A stretch of 64,000 bases of DNA from Caulobacteraceae bacterium (GCA_030446805.1 JAUJMO010000001.1:1174316-1238315); one strand, 5' to 3'; positions 17,226-26,147 are shown, counted from the first letter of the stretch. Numbers and translations are program-made. The notes: generated from the letters alone by a model not told the origin.

Positions 17226-17717
17226 GACGAGCAGCTAATGCGCCTGGCGCTGGAGGAGGCGCAAGCCGCCGCGCGCGCCGGCGAAGCTCCCGTGGGCGCC
17301 GTGATCGCCGACTTGGCCAGCGGCGACATCCTCTCGCGCGCGGGCAACGCCCCCATCTCCGGCCACGACCCGACCGCCCACGCCGAGATCCTGGCGCTCC
17401 GCGCCGCCGCCCAGGCCTTGGGCAACTATCGCCTGAGCGGCCTGACCCTGGTCGTCACCCTGGAACCCTGCGCCATGTGCGCCGGGGCCATCAGCCACGG
17501 CCGCATCGGCCGGCTCGTCTACGGCGCTTCGGATCCCAAGGGCGGGGCGGTGGAGCACGGCCCGCGCCTGTTCGAGCAACCCACAATCCACCACCGTCCC
17601 CTGGTGACGGCCGGTGTCCTGGCTCCCGAGAGCGCCGCCCTGCTGCGCGGCTTCTTCCGCGAACGGCGTCAGCCGAAGGCCGCCTCGCCGGCGCGCAGGC
17701 CGCTCATCATGGACTGA
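17202..17717 (+). CDS. tadA: tRNA-specific adenosine deaminase
   Basis: Converts the wobble adenosine of tRNA-Arg(ACG) to inosine. The 171-residue zinc deaminase has the HAE motif in THAHAEILAL-type context (TAHAEI) and PCAMCAGA, which provides the two cysteine ligands. The ATG at 17202 overlaps rluB divergently; starting at the ATG 17238 (MRLALEEA) would remove the overlap and keep the whole fold. The final 15 or so residues overlap the convergent flavoenzyme gene by 49 bases. Confidence 0.92.
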   Translation: MFQPITAHDEQLMRLALEEAQAAARAGEAPVGAVIADLASGDILSRAGNAPISGHDPTAHAEILALRAAAQALGNYRLSGLTLVVTLEPCAMCAGAISHGRIGRLVYGASDPKGGAVEHGPRLFEQPTIHHRPLVTAGVLAPESAALLRGFFRERRQPKAASPARRPLIMD

Positions 17718-18952
17718 TTACTCCACAGGTACGCCCATTCTCCGAAGCGCCCCGCGACCTGGACGCCTTGACCTTCCACCCAGGCCCGCACCCGGTCGCG
17801 TCGCTCCTCCATGCCCAGGTCGAACACCACATTGCCGTAGGGCAGCCGCATATGGTGGACGAACAAGAGGTCCTGCTCCACGGCCAGCCCCATCCGGCGG
17901 AGCCCCTCGACCGTGTTGGCCTTTAGCGCCTCCACCGAATGCGTCTGGGGTCGCTTGACGGAGGAGTAGATCTCGAACTGCAGCGAACTGCAGCCCGCCG
18001 GGGCGTTGGACTCCGCCTTCCAGCTCGGCGCATAGCCGCGCGCCGCCAGGATCTCGCGGTCGTAGATGTAGAACCACAGGGTCGGCGACACCTGCGGGCG
18101 GTTGAAGCCGATGGAGATCAGGTCCACCACGGTTGCGAACAGGCTCTCGGCGTCGGCGCGCACCGCGTCGGGGGCGTTCGGCATCAGCTTGATCAACACC
18201 GGCAAGGGCAGGCTGGAGACCATGTTGCGGTACTGCACCGATTGGCCGTTGGCGAAGCGCACGGTTCGCGAGGGCGCGTCCACCTCCACCGCGCGATGGC
18301 CGGGGACGATCTCCACCTCCTTGACCATGGGCTCCATGAAGGCGCGGTAGCCGCCCTCCTTGGGATAGCGCATCTCCTTGGCGTAAAAGGCGTTGGGCGT
18401 GTCCTCCGTGAACGCCCCCGCCAACACCTCGCGCAGGTCGGCGCGACGCACCCGCTGCCCAATCCAGTCGGTGCCGAGTTGCTCGGCCGGCAAGGTCCAG
18501 TACTTCTCCGTGTAGACCATGGGCCAACGGGCCGCGATGGGCTCGCCGTACTGCTGGATCAGCCAGTCCCTGTAGTTGCGGATTTCGCCTTGCGGCGCTT
18601 CCGCCAGCCCGGCGATGAGCTCGACCTTCTCCTCCGTCGGCAGCGGATGCATGTTGTTCTGAACCGGGTGGCGCAACCACAGGTCACGGTCCCAGTTCAC
18701 CGCTTCAGGCTCGTGGGTGTTGTAGGCGGAGCGATCGAACACCTCCCGCACCTCTCGCTCCTCCGCGAAAGACAGGTGAACCGCGGTGTCGAAGCGGAAC
18801 TCCCCGCGCTCGCTCTGGACCGTGAAGTTGTCCAACAGCCCGCCCGGCCGCTCGCGGGCCTCGTAGACGATGGCGTGCTTGCCGCGTTGCTTGGCCTGGT
18901 AGGCCGCCGCAACACCTGCGATGCCGCCGCCCAGCACGATATTGTCGATCAT
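17669..18952 (-). CDS. FAD-dependent oxidoreductase, protoporphyrinogen-oxidase/UDP-galactopyranose-mutase-like
   Basis: A 427-residue flavoprotein. The N-terminal Rossmann motif is IVLGGGIAGVAAAYQAKQRG, with E in VYEARERPGG and a second FAD-contact segment at FDTAVHLSF. The conserved LWLRHPVQNNMHPLP and WPMVYTEKYWTLP segments are typical of amine-oxidase/mutase-like proteins of polysaccharide clusters. It is the last gene of the CDP-sugar operon (ATGA overlap with the reductase), so a sugar-nucleotide ring contraction (pyranose to furanose) or a sugar oxidation is the best guess. No substrate can be read directly. Confidence 0.65.
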   Translation of the reverse strand: MIDNIVLGGGIAGVAAAYQAKQRGKHAIVYEARERPGGLLDNFTVQSERGEFRFDTAVHLSFAEEREVREVFDRSAYNTHEPEAVNWDRDLWLRHPVQNNMHPLPTEEKVELIAGLAEAPQGEIRNYRDWLIQQYGEPIAARWPMVYTEKYWTLPAEQLGTDWIGQRVRRADLREVLAGAFTEDTPNAFYAKEMRYPKEGGYRAFMEPMVKEVEIVPGHRAVEVDAPSRTVRFANGQSVQYRNMVSSLPLPVLIKLMPNAPDAVRADAESLFATVVDLISIGFNRPQVSPTLWFYIYDREILAARGYAPSWKAESNAPAGCSSLQFEIYSSVKRPQTHSVEALKANTVEGLRRMGLAVEQDLLFVHHMRLPYGNVVFDLGMEERRDRVRAWVEGQGVQVAGRFGEWAYLWSNQSMMSGLRAGEAAFG

Positions 18953-19824
18953 GGGGTGTCCATCTGGAAGGCCCGCCAGTCCGGCGAGGCCGTCAGCCAT
19001 TCCACATAGCCGGCCAGCGATTCGGTCCAAGGCGGCATGGCGTCCAGCCCCAAAAGGCTCAGCCGGTAGTTCAAGGCGGTTTCGTTGGGCGACACGGGCG
19101 CCAAGCGCTTGAAAGCCGGGCCGGGCGAAACGGAGCAAGGGAGAGCTGAAATCCGCACGATCTCCGCAACATACTCGAAGCGGCTGGCCCCGCCCTGGCC
19201 CACCACATTGAAGGTGCCCCGCAGTTGCGCGTCGACCATAGACAGCGCCTGCCGCGCCACATCGCCTGCAAAGGTGGGGTTGCCACGCTGGGACGCGTCG
19301 CTGGTCATGTGCGCCGTGCCCCGGGCCTCCAGCAACCGTCGCCACACGAAGTTTTTGGGCTGCTGAGTCCCACCGTACAGCCAGCCGGTGCGCAGGATCA
19401 GGTGCTCGCAGCCGGAGTCCCGGACCGCCGCCTCGCCCGAGATCTTCGATCGGTGATGCGTGGTGGTCGGCCGAACGGGGTCCTCTTCCGTGTAAGGCTC
19501 CGACTTCCAGTCGCCGTAACACCCGGTGCTGGAGAAGTGCACCAGCAAGGCGCCCGCACGTCGGCACGCCGCCCCCAGCAGCCCGGGCAGCACGCTGTTG
19601 GCCGCAAAGGCCGTGTTGGGCTCGGTTTCCGCGGCCTCGGCGTCAGTGTGCCCCGCGCAGTTGACCACCACCTCGGCGCCGGACTCCGCCACCAGCCTCT
19701 GGATGGCGGCCGCGCGGCGAACGTCCAGGGCGTCGCGCCCCGCCGTGGCCAGGTCGTCGCCGGCCAGGGCTTGGGCGAAGGCGGAGCCCAGCACCCCGCC
19801 GGCCCCGGTGAGCAGCACCTTCAC
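18949..19824 (-). CDS. RmlD-like sugar-nucleotide reductase (extended SDR)
   Basis: A 291-residue short-chain dehydrogenase/reductase resembling dTDP-4-dehydrorhamnose reductase. It has NAD(P)-binding TGAGGVLGSAFAQAL and VVNCAGHTDAEAAE, as in RmlD. The catalytic YxxxK position reads H-H-R-S-K (THHRSKISGE), so the usual Tyr is replaced by His. GTG at 19824 overlaps the upstream epimerase stop (GTGA), and its own stop overlaps the flavoenzyme start (ATGA). It probably reduces the C4 keto group of a CDP-6-deoxy sugar; this is inferred from operon context. Confidence 0.72.
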   Translation of the reverse strand: MKVLLTGAGGVLGSAFAQALAGDDLATAGRDALDVRRAAAIQRLVAESGAEVVVNCAGHTDAEAAETEPNTAFAANSVLPGLLGAACRRAGALLVHFSSTGCYGDWKSEPYTEEDPVRPTTTHHRSKISGEAAVRDSGCEHLILRTGWLYGGTQQPKNFVWRRLLEARGTAHMTSDASQRGNPTFAGDVARQALSMVDAQLRGTFNVVGQGGASRFEYVAEIVRISALPCSVSPGPAFKRLAPVSPNETALNYRLSLLGLDAMPPWTESLAGYVEWLTASPDWRAFQMDTP

Positions 19825-20261
19825 GTCCAACTCCAGGGCAGATCCGCGATGGGCAGGGTCTCGGCTTCCGCCGGGTCGTGTTCGATGCTGGCCAGGTTGA
19901 GCAGGAGGTTGGGCCCGGCGCCGACGCCGCCAAAGGCCAGCCACAGGCCGGGGGGTACCGTCAGCCGCCCATAGGCGTCCACGCGATCCGGCGTCAGGTG
20001 GTGGGCGCGTCGTTCCCCCGCGCGGCCGCAAGCCACGAAGCGCACCTCGCCCAGCACCACCACGAGGTTCAGGGTCATCCGCTCGTGCCGCCGCCAGCCC
20101 TTCACCGCGCCCCTGTCCACCGAGGAGAAATAGGCCTCGCCGAAGCCGGCGAACCCCGGGTCGCTGGCCTTCATGGCGTGACGAACCTCGCCCCCGGCAC
20201 CCGGGATGCGCCTCAGCGGCGTGAAGAGGAGATCCTCCACTCCGGCCGTCAACTCGCCCAC
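19821..20261 (-). CDS. dTDP-4-dehydrorhamnose 3,5-epimerase-family (cupin) protein
   Basis: A 146-residue cupin resembling RmlC: EAYFSSVDRGAVKGWRRH, then NLVVVLGEVRFVA and LTVPPGLWLAFGG, ending with the family's LLNLASIEHDPAE. The canonical catalytic H-x-Q of RmlC (in RGMHFQ) appears here as GWRRHER, so specificity differs from true RmlC. GTG at 20261 lies inside the rfbG end (13-base overlap). In the operon it would epimerise CDP-4-keto-6-deoxyglucose before reduction. Confidence 0.7.
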   Translation of the reverse strand: MGELTAGVEDLLFTPLRRIPGAGGEVRHAMKASDPGFAGFGEAYFSSVDRGAVKGWRRHERMTLNLVVVLGEVRFVACGRAGERRAHHLTPDRVDAYGRLTVPPGLWLAFGGVGAGPNLLLNLASIEHDPAEAETLPIADLPWSWT

Positions 20262-21355
20262 TTCCGCCGCCTTTCCCGAGCGAGGGATTCGAACGCCCGA
20301 ACCTGCTCGGTGGTGGCCTCCGACGCGGCGCGGCCGTCGCGCACGACGTCGCGGTACCAGGAGCCGGTGAAGTCCACGCACTCCTCGTAGAACAGCGTGG
20401 GCGCCCACCGCAGCATCAGCAGCGCCTTGTCGATGTTCAAGCGGAGCAGCCCCGCCTCATGGAAAGGCACGTTGCCCGTCACCTCATAGCTTTCGGACGG
20501 CGCCTCGAACCCCCAGACCTGGGCCAGGTCGCCCAGCAGCTTGAGCACGTTCACGGTCTCCTCGGCGCGCGGCCCGAAGTTGAAGGGCTCGCCGTGCAGG
20601 GACGCGTCCTCGGCCATCCTGGCGGCCAAGGCGAGATAGCCGCTGAGCGGCTCCAGCACATGCTGCCATGGCCGGGTTGAGCTCGGGCTCCGGATCTGCA
20701 CGCGTCCTCCCGTGCTCCAGGCCCGGATGCAGTCGGCCACGATCCGGTCGGCCGCCCAGTCCCCGCCGCCCAGCACATTGCCGGCCCGAACCGTGGAAAC
20801 GCGAACGGGCCCGTCCTGGGGAAAAAAGGAATGCAGGTAAGAGTACACCACCAGTTCGGCGCCGCTCTTGGAACCGCTGTAGACGTCGCGACCGGCCAGG
20901 CGGTCCGTTTCCCGGTACCCCCAAGACCATTCGACGTTTTCATAAGCCTTGTCGCTGGTGACGATGATCGCCGTGCAGGGCTGCTGCATCTTGCGCAGCG
21001 CTTCCAGCACCACGGCCGTGCCCATCACGTTCACCGACAAGGTGTTCAGAGGGTCCGCGTAGGATGTGGACACGATCGCCTGGGCGGCCAGGTGAAAGAC
21101 GAAGTCGGGACGGAAATCCGCAACCACCTCCGACACCCGCACCGGGTCTCGTACATCGCCCCGCTCGTCGCGGACGCGCCGGCCCAGGCCGGCCGCCTCG
21201 AACAAGGACGGCTGGGTCGGCACCGCGTCCGAAAAGCCGCAAACCTCTGCGCCCAAGTCGAGCAGCCATGTGGTGAGCCAGCTTCCCTTGAAGCCCGTGT
21301 GCCCCGTCACCAGCACCCGCTTGCCGCGGTAGGCGTCTCCAAAGAAGCCGGTCAC
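20249..21355 (-). CDS. rfbG: CDP-glucose 4,6-dehydratase
   Basis: Converts CDP-glucose to CDP-4-keto-6-deoxyglucose. The 368-residue extended SDR has the diagnostic VLVTGHTGFKGSWLTTWL, FHLAAQAIVSTSY, TSDKAYEN and catalytic YSGSK, plus STRPWQHVLEPLSGYL. It follows rfbF by 13 bases. This is the only intact rfbG here; a decayed relative lies at 31884-32314. Confidence 0.95.
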   Translation of the reverse strand: MTGFFGDAYRGKRVLVTGHTGFKGSWLTTWLLDLGAEVCGFSDAVPTQPSLFEAAGLGRRVRDERGDVRDPVRVSEVVADFRPDFVFHLAAQAIVSTSYADPLNTLSVNVMGTAVVLEALRKMQQPCTAIIVTSDKAYENVEWSWGYRETDRLAGRDVYSGSKSGAELVVYSYLHSFFPQDGPVRVSTVRAGNVLGGGDWAADRIVADCIRAWSTGGRVQIRSPSSTRPWQHVLEPLSGYLALAARMAEDASLHGEPFNFGPRAEETVNVLKLLGDLAQVWGFEAPSESYEVTGNVPFHEAGLLRLNIDKALLMLRWAPTLFYEECVDFTGSWYRDVVRDGRAASEATTEQVRAFESLARERRRKWAS

Positions 21356-21368
21356 CCCCGGTTCTCCG

Positions 21369-22145
21369 TCACCACTGCTTCCACGGCGCCCGGCCCCCCT
21401 CCCAAAGGTCGCGCAAGAGCGTCAGGTCGCGCACGGTGTCCATGCATTGCCAGAAGCCGTCGTGCTTGAAGGCGTTCAGCTGGCCCCGATCGGCCAGCGT
21501 CTCCAGCGGCGTCCGCTCCAGGATGGTGCTGTCGCCCTCGATCAGGTCGGCCACGTCCGGCTCCAGCACCATGAAGCCGCCGTTGATCCACCCCTCGCCC
21601 ACCTGCGGCTTTTCGTCGAAGCTGAGGATGCGCTCCCCGTCCATGGTCAGCCCCCCGAAGCGCGCCGGCGGCCGCACGGCCGTCAGGGTCGCCTGACAGG
21701 CAGCCGCCTCGTGAAAGGCCAGCAGATCGCGCAGGTTCACGTCCGACACGCCGTCCCCATAGGTGGCCATGAAGCGCCGTCGCCCCAGGAACTGGGCCGC
21801 GCGCCGGATGCGCCCGCCCGTCATGGTCTCCTGCCCCGTTTCGAGCAGGTGGACCTTCCAGGTCTCGCCCTCCTCCGGGTTGTGCATGTCGAACTTGCCC
21901 GTGGCCAGGTCGATGCTCACCCCGCCCTGGCGCGATCGGTAGTTCAGGAAGAAGTCCTTGATGGTGTCGCCCTTGTAGCCCAGGCACACCACGAACTCGT
22001 CGAACCCGTGGGCCGCATAGCTCTTCATGATGTGCCAAAGGATCGGATGCCCGCCCACCTCCACCATGGGCTTGGGCTTGACGTCGGTCTCTTCGCGCAG
22101 GCGGGTTCCCAGACCCCCCGCCAACAAGACCACAGGGACCGACAT
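21369..22145 (-). CDS. rfbF: Glucose-1-phosphate cytidylyltransferase
   Basis: Forms CDP-glucose from CTP and glucose-1-phosphate. The 258-residue nucleotidyltransferase has VVLLAGGLGTRLREETD, KPKPMVEVGGHPILWHIM, the Mg site YGDGVSD, and the RfbF-specific C-terminus FKHDGFWQCMDTVRD. It is the first gene of the operon rfbF-rfbG-epimerase-reductase-flavoenzyme. The 137-base gap upstream is divergent to the DUF707-like pair and must hold both promoters; no clear boxes were seen. Confidence 0.95.
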   Translation of the reverse strand: MSVPVVLLAGGLGTRLREETDVKPKPMVEVGGHPILWHIMKSYAAHGFDEFVVCLGYKGDTIKDFFLNYRSRQGGVSIDLATGKFDMHNPEEGETWKVHLLETGQETMTGGRIRRAAQFLGRRRFMATYGDGVSDVNLRDLLAFHEAAACQATLTAVRPPARFGGLTMDGERILSFDEKPQVGEGWINGGFMVLEPDVADLIEGDSTILERTPLETLADRGQLNAFKHDGFWQCMDTVRDLTLLRDLWEGGRAPWKQW

Positions 22146-22282
22146 GCACGTCTCCGCCAGCTACGAAGCCGTGCGCTCTAGTGCAAGCGGGCCGATGCAG
22201 CAACGGCTGGCGCCGTCCGGTTCCGGCGTGACAGGCGCCGCTCGCCCCTCTACACGGGCGCCGTCAAAGCAAAAGGGCACCC

Positions 22283-23377
22283 ATGGCGCGCATCGACCTT
22301 CACCTCACCTGGGAGATGCTTGAGCGCCGGACCTGGACCTTCGGCCACCGCGACAACGGGCCTTACTCCCGCTTCGTGCGCCTTCTCCCCGACGGGCGGA
22401 TCTCCGGGTTTGCGGTCGAGAACGTCAACGAACGCCGCTGGGGCCTGGAAGGCGGCAAGTTGTCCATCATCGACGCCTGGGATCGCAAGACCACGGTCTT
22501 CGACGAAGTGCATCTGGACGACGAAGGCCGGCTGACCCTCTTGGGCGGCTTCCGCTTCCATCCGGTCGGCACGCCCCACATGCTCAAGGAGATCCCGTCC
22601 CCGGCCGAACTGGCCCCGGCAGCCGGCGCACCCGAACTCTTGGTCAAGCGCAAGGGCGAACCGCGCCGGAACCTGGTCGTCCTGCGCGCCAACGAGGAGT
22701 CGCTTCATCATCAGTGGCCCCGCGAGCTCAAGGACGACGACCGGACCTGGGACCTCTGCGTCAGCTTCTACGGCAAGGACGAGAACTTCGACGCCCCCGA
22801 CTTCGCCGAATACCGCGCCCTCCAGAACAAGCAACACAAGTTCTCGGCCCTCTACGACTTGCTGCACGAAGGCAGCCCGCTGCTGGACTATGACTACGTC
22901 ATGCTTCCCGATGACGACCTGATGATGAACTGGCGCGACATCAACGAGATGTTCGCGCTCTGCCGCGACTACAAGCTCCAGCTCGCCCAGCCGGCGCTGG
23001 ACCCCTCCGGCTTCGCCAACCACGCCATCACCCTGCGCCAGTGGGGAACGCTTCTGCGCTTCACCTCTTTCGTGGAGCTCATGATCCCGATCTTCTCCCG
23101 CGAAGCGCTGCGGATGTGCGTGCCGACGTTCAAGGGCTCCACGGGCGGCTTCGGCCTGGACAACATCTGGCCCAAGCTGCTGGGCCATCCCCGCACCGGC
23201 CTTGCGGTCCTGGACAAGACGCCGGTGGTCCACACCCGTCCCCAGGGCGCCACCTACGACATCGGCAAGGCGCTGCGCGAAGGCGACGAACTGCAGCGGA
23301 TCTACGACGCCCACGCCCGCCACCTGGAGTACGGCAGCGTCCTGGCCCAGCCGCTCCACGCCACCAACGGCTGGTGA
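22283..23377 (+). CDS. DUF707-like (putative GT-A) protein, copy 1
   Basis: A 364-residue soluble protein. The first 110 residues are a small beta-rich domain (GPYSRFVRLLPDGRISGF). From residue 130 it carries features of the DUF707 family: RRNLVVLRANEESLH, WDLCVSFYG, YDYVMLPDDDLMMNWRD and LAQPALD, ending in FGLDNIWPKLLG and VVHTRP. The PDDDL resembles a DXD nucleotide-sugar site, so a glycosyltransferase-like role is plausible but not shown. The next gene is a tandem paralog. Confidence 0.62.
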   Translation: MARIDLHLTWEMLERRTWTFGHRDNGPYSRFVRLLPDGRISGFAVENVNERRWGLEGGKLSIIDAWDRKTTVFDEVHLDDEGRLTLLGGFRFHPVGTPHMLKEIPSPAELAPAAGAPELLVKRKGEPRRNLVVLRANEESLHHQWPRELKDDDRTWDLCVSFYGKDENFDAPDFAEYRALQNKQHKFSALYDLLHEGSPLLDYDYVMLPDDDLMMNWRDINEMFALCRDYKLQLAQPALDPSGFANHAITLRQWGTLLRFTSFVELMIPIFSREALRMCVPTFKGSTGGFGLDNIWPKLLGHPRTGLAVLDKTPVVHTRPQGATYDIGKALREGDELQRIYDAHARHLEYGSVLAQPLHATNGW

Positions 23378-23381
23378 CGCA

Positions 23382-24494
23382 GTGAGCGCCCCCGGCCTGG
23401 AAGGCCTGAACCTGCTGCGCTCCCTGGTGCTCACGCCCGAGGGCCTCACCCGCCGCGTGTGGGAGTTCGGCCTGGTGGGCCAGGGCCCTTACGCCCGCCA
23501 CGTGCGCCTGCTGCCCGACGGGCGCGTCGCCGGCAACCTCGGCGAGAACGAAACCTTCTGGCGCATCGAGAATGAGCGGGTGGTTTTCCTCACCGGAGCC
23601 GATCTGCGCTCCACCGTGTTCGACCGGATCTATCTGGAGGAGTCCGGCCGCCTGGCCATGGTCGGACCGTTCCAGGCCCCGCGCGGCCTCGACCACGTCC
23701 TGCGGGAGGTCGTCCCCCTGGACGCTCTCGCCGCCGCGTCCGACGCCCCCGAGGTGATCTGGCGGCGAAAGCAGGCGCCCCGCCCCAACCTGGTCGTGCT
23801 GCGCGCCAATGAGCGGTCGTTGCACGTCGACTGGCCGCGCGAGATGCTGGACAGCGATCGCAGCTGGGATCTGTGCATCAGCTTCTACGGCCACGAAGAG
23901 AACTTCCACGCCGACAGCTGGTCCGAGTACCGGGTGCTGCAGAACAGGACGCACAAGTTCGATTCGCTTCACGCCCTGCTGCACAAAGAAAGCCCGTTCT
24001 GGGGCTATGAGTACGTCGCCTTCCCGGATGACGACCTGATGCTGAGCTGGCGCAACTGGAACGAACTGTTCGCCATCTGCCGCAGATACCGGCTCGATCT
24101 GGCCCAGCCGGCCCTGGACCTCGCGGGTCATATCGCCCACCCGATCACCGGCCGCGACGACCGGTTCCTCCTGCGCTATGTATCCTTTGTCGAAGTGATG
24201 ACGCCCATCTTCTCGCGGCAAGCGCTTCGGGCTTGCGCGCCCAACTTCGGACGCTCGCCCAGCGGCTTCGGCCTGGACAACATCTGGCCCAAGCTCCTGG
24301 GCAACCCGCGCGACCGCATGGCCATCATTGACCAGGTTCCGGTGCTGCACACCCGCCCCCCGGGATCGCAGTACAGCATCGACGCCGCCATCGCCGAGGG
24401 CAACGCCCACCAACACGCCTACGACTCCCCCAGCCACGTCCTCGAGTTCGGCGGCATCCTCGCCGACCCCAGCAATCGCCAGCACGCCTGGTGA
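23382..24494 (+). CDS. DUF707-like (putative GT-A) protein, copy 2
   Basis: A 370-residue paralog of the preceding gene along its whole length: GPYARHVRLLPDGRVAG, RPNLVVLRANERSLH, WDLCISFYG, PDDDLMLSWR, LAQPALD, FGLDNIWPKLLG, LHTRP. The two diverge most in the central loop after LAQPALD. GTG at 23382 lies five bases after the first copy's stop, so they are co-transcribed. The duplication suggests two related acceptors or donors. Function is unknown beyond DUF707 similarity. Confidence 0.62.
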   Translation: MSAPGLEGLNLLRSLVLTPEGLTRRVWEFGLVGQGPYARHVRLLPDGRVAGNLGENETFWRIENERVVFLTGADLRSTVFDRIYLEESGRLAMVGPFQAPRGLDHVLREVVPLDALAAASDAPEVIWRRKQAPRPNLVVLRANERSLHVDWPREMLDSDRSWDLCISFYGHEENFHADSWSEYRVLQNRTHKFDSLHALLHKESPFWGYEYVAFPDDDLMLSWRNWNELFAICRRYRLDLAQPALDLAGHIAHPITGRDDRFLLRYVSFVEVMTPIFSRQALRACAPNFGRSPSGFGLDNIWPKLLGNPRDRMAIIDQVPVLHTRPPGSQYSIDAAIAEGNAHQHAYDSPSHVLEFGGILADPSNRQHAW

Positions 24495-24547
24495 GGGGCG
24501 GCGGCGCCGGCCTTGATCGGCGGGCACCGAGCTTGTTACGAGTGGGC

Positions 24548-25501
24548 ATGCCAGCAGAACCCCGCGTCCGGCCTTGGGGGCCGTCACAACTTTCCGAAGG
24601 CAGTAATCTCGTAGGCGCGGACCAAAAGAGGGCGTGGGCGGAGCGTGGTTTCGTGACCCTGCCGGGGCTGTTCAGCGCGGAAACGCTGGAGCGCTACAAA
24701 GCTACGGTCGCCCGGGTTCGGTCAGAGACCGACCATGGCCCAGATGAGTACGGCTTGGGTGATCGGATCGGGCAGCTTCATCAGAGGGAGCCGGACCTTC
24801 TCGACCTCGCCTCACACCCGGAGATTCTGCGGTTCCTGACCTGGGCCTTCGGGGAAGACCCGGTGTTGATGGGCTCGCTCAACTTCGACAAGGGCACTCA
24901 ACAGGACGCCCATATCGACGCGATCTTTTTCTGGCCCGAGCCGTCCTACTCGATGGCGGGCGTCTGGATAGCACTTGAGGATGTCTCCCCCGACGCAGGG
25001 CCGCTGTTTTACCTTTCCGGCAGCCACCAATGGCCGTTCTTCAGCAGTGACGCCGTGGTGGCTTCATTCCCCGAACTGGCGGAACGCAGAGAAGCCGCGC
25101 GGCGCGGTCAGCTGTCGGAGGAAGAGAAGGCCTCGCTCATAGCAGAGCTCGGTGTGGCGTGGTCGCAGAAGCTTAATCGCCTCCAGAGCGAGCTTGCGGG
25201 CGAGCCTGTTCGACCGGCGCTAAAGGCTGGTGACGCCGTGATCTGGCACTCCCTGCTGGCTCACGGCGGCTCGCCCCGGCTGGACCCATCGCTGAGTCGA
25301 AAGAGCGTAGTGTTCCATTATTTCGGTAGCACGGCCAAGCTCCTGACCATGGAGCAGTTTATGCTGCACGACGGCGACGAACTTCCCCACCTTCCGCCCA
25401 CGGCCACGCCAAGGATGCGTTACCAAGGTCTGGAATACATGCGGTTTGATTATTTCGTGACCTATTCGGCCAAGGGCCAGGTGGTTCACCCCCTCGGCTA
25501 G
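24548..25501 (+). CDS. Phytanoyl-CoA dioxygenase (PhyH) family oxygenase
   Basis: A predicted Fe(II)/2-oxoglutarate oxygenase of 317 residues. It shows the H-x-D ligand pair in QDAHIDAIFFWPEP, GVWIALEDVSPDAGPLFYL, and the distal His with Arg in LAHGGSPRLDPSLSRKS. Family members hydroxylate lipids, small molecules or sugars. Here it follows two glycan-locus genes and may tailor a sugar or a lipid, which is inference. ATG at 24548 is preferred over a GTG/ATG extension to 24491 that would overlap the previous gene. AT content rises from here. Confidence 0.78.
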   Translation: MPAEPRVRPWGPSQLSEGSNLVGADQKRAWAERGFVTLPGLFSAETLERYKATVARVRSETDHGPDEYGLGDRIGQLHQREPDLLDLASHPEILRFLTWAFGEDPVLMGSLNFDKGTQQDAHIDAIFFWPEPSYSMAGVWIALEDVSPDAGPLFYLSGSHQWPFFSSDAVVASFPELAERREAARRGQLSEEEKASLIAELGVAWSQKLNRLQSELAGEPVRPALKAGDAVIWHSLLAHGGSPRLDPSLSRKSVVFHYFGSTAKLLTMEQFMLHDGDELPHLPPTATPRMRYQGLEYMRFDYFVTYSAKGQVVHPLG

Positions 25502-25604
25502 AAGGCGGAAAAAAGACCCACTTGCAGGCATTCCTGGCGACACAGCTAGACATGTAGATGAATCCCAAGTCCCGAGCAGCTGATTTGGCATCCCGCATCC
25601 AGCA

Positions 25605-26147
25605 TCAAGCTCGAGCCTGGGTTTGGAGAGTGGGCGTTAGTCCTAACTTTCGAAGCACGTCCTTATAGACGATGTGAGTGTGGTAGGTGTCGTCCGGCAT
25701 CTCGTAGAACCAGGAAAGCGCGCCTGGATCAGGTGAGCGACCTCCCGGGTGGAACATCTGCTCGGGTGGGAGGCTGTCTGCTTCGCAGGCGTAGAGCAAG
25801 GACAGGAAGTGCCCCCGCTCATATACGATCTGAGTAAGCGAGAGCGGTTGGGGCTCCGGGCGAACCTCCAGGCCCAATTCGGATTTGCCGGTCTTCAGGA
25901 TCCGCTCCTCGGCAGTCTCCTGGAACCGAATGATGCCGCCCGGGATGTGCCAACCCCGACCGTATTCATCCTCTCTCCAAACGAGAAGGAAGCGTCCCGC
26001 TTTATCACGTAGGAGCAGGTCCACGTTGGTCAGTGGCGTGACCTCCAGCAAGAAGTCAAAAACAGGTTTGGGCAGGCCGCACCGGGGATCGTCGATCTTG
26101 CCTCTAATCTCCTTCAGGCACCGGGCATCATGTTGCGAGAGACCCAC
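25605..26147 (-). CDS. Nudix hydrolase, GDP-mannose mannosyl hydrolase-like
   Basis: A 180-residue Nudix-fold protein. The Nudix box region reads GGIIRFQETAEERILKTGKS then ELGLEV. The REUxEE core is degenerate (KTGKSE), as in GDP-mannose mannosyl hydrolases, which also lack part of the box. The HTHIVYKDV end also fits that group. It could hydrolyse a nucleotide sugar in this glycan locus. The 26148-26319 gap behind it holds no complete gene. Confidence 0.7.
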   Translation of the reverse strand: MGLSQHDARCLKEIRGKIDDPRCGLPKPVFDFLLEVTPLTNVDLLLRDKAGRFLLVWREDEYGRGWHIPGGIIRFQETAEERILKTGKSELGLEVRPEPQPLSLTQIVYERGHFLSLLYACEADSLPPEQMFHPGGRSPDPGALSWFYEMPDDTYHTHIVYKDVLRKLGLTPTLQTQARA

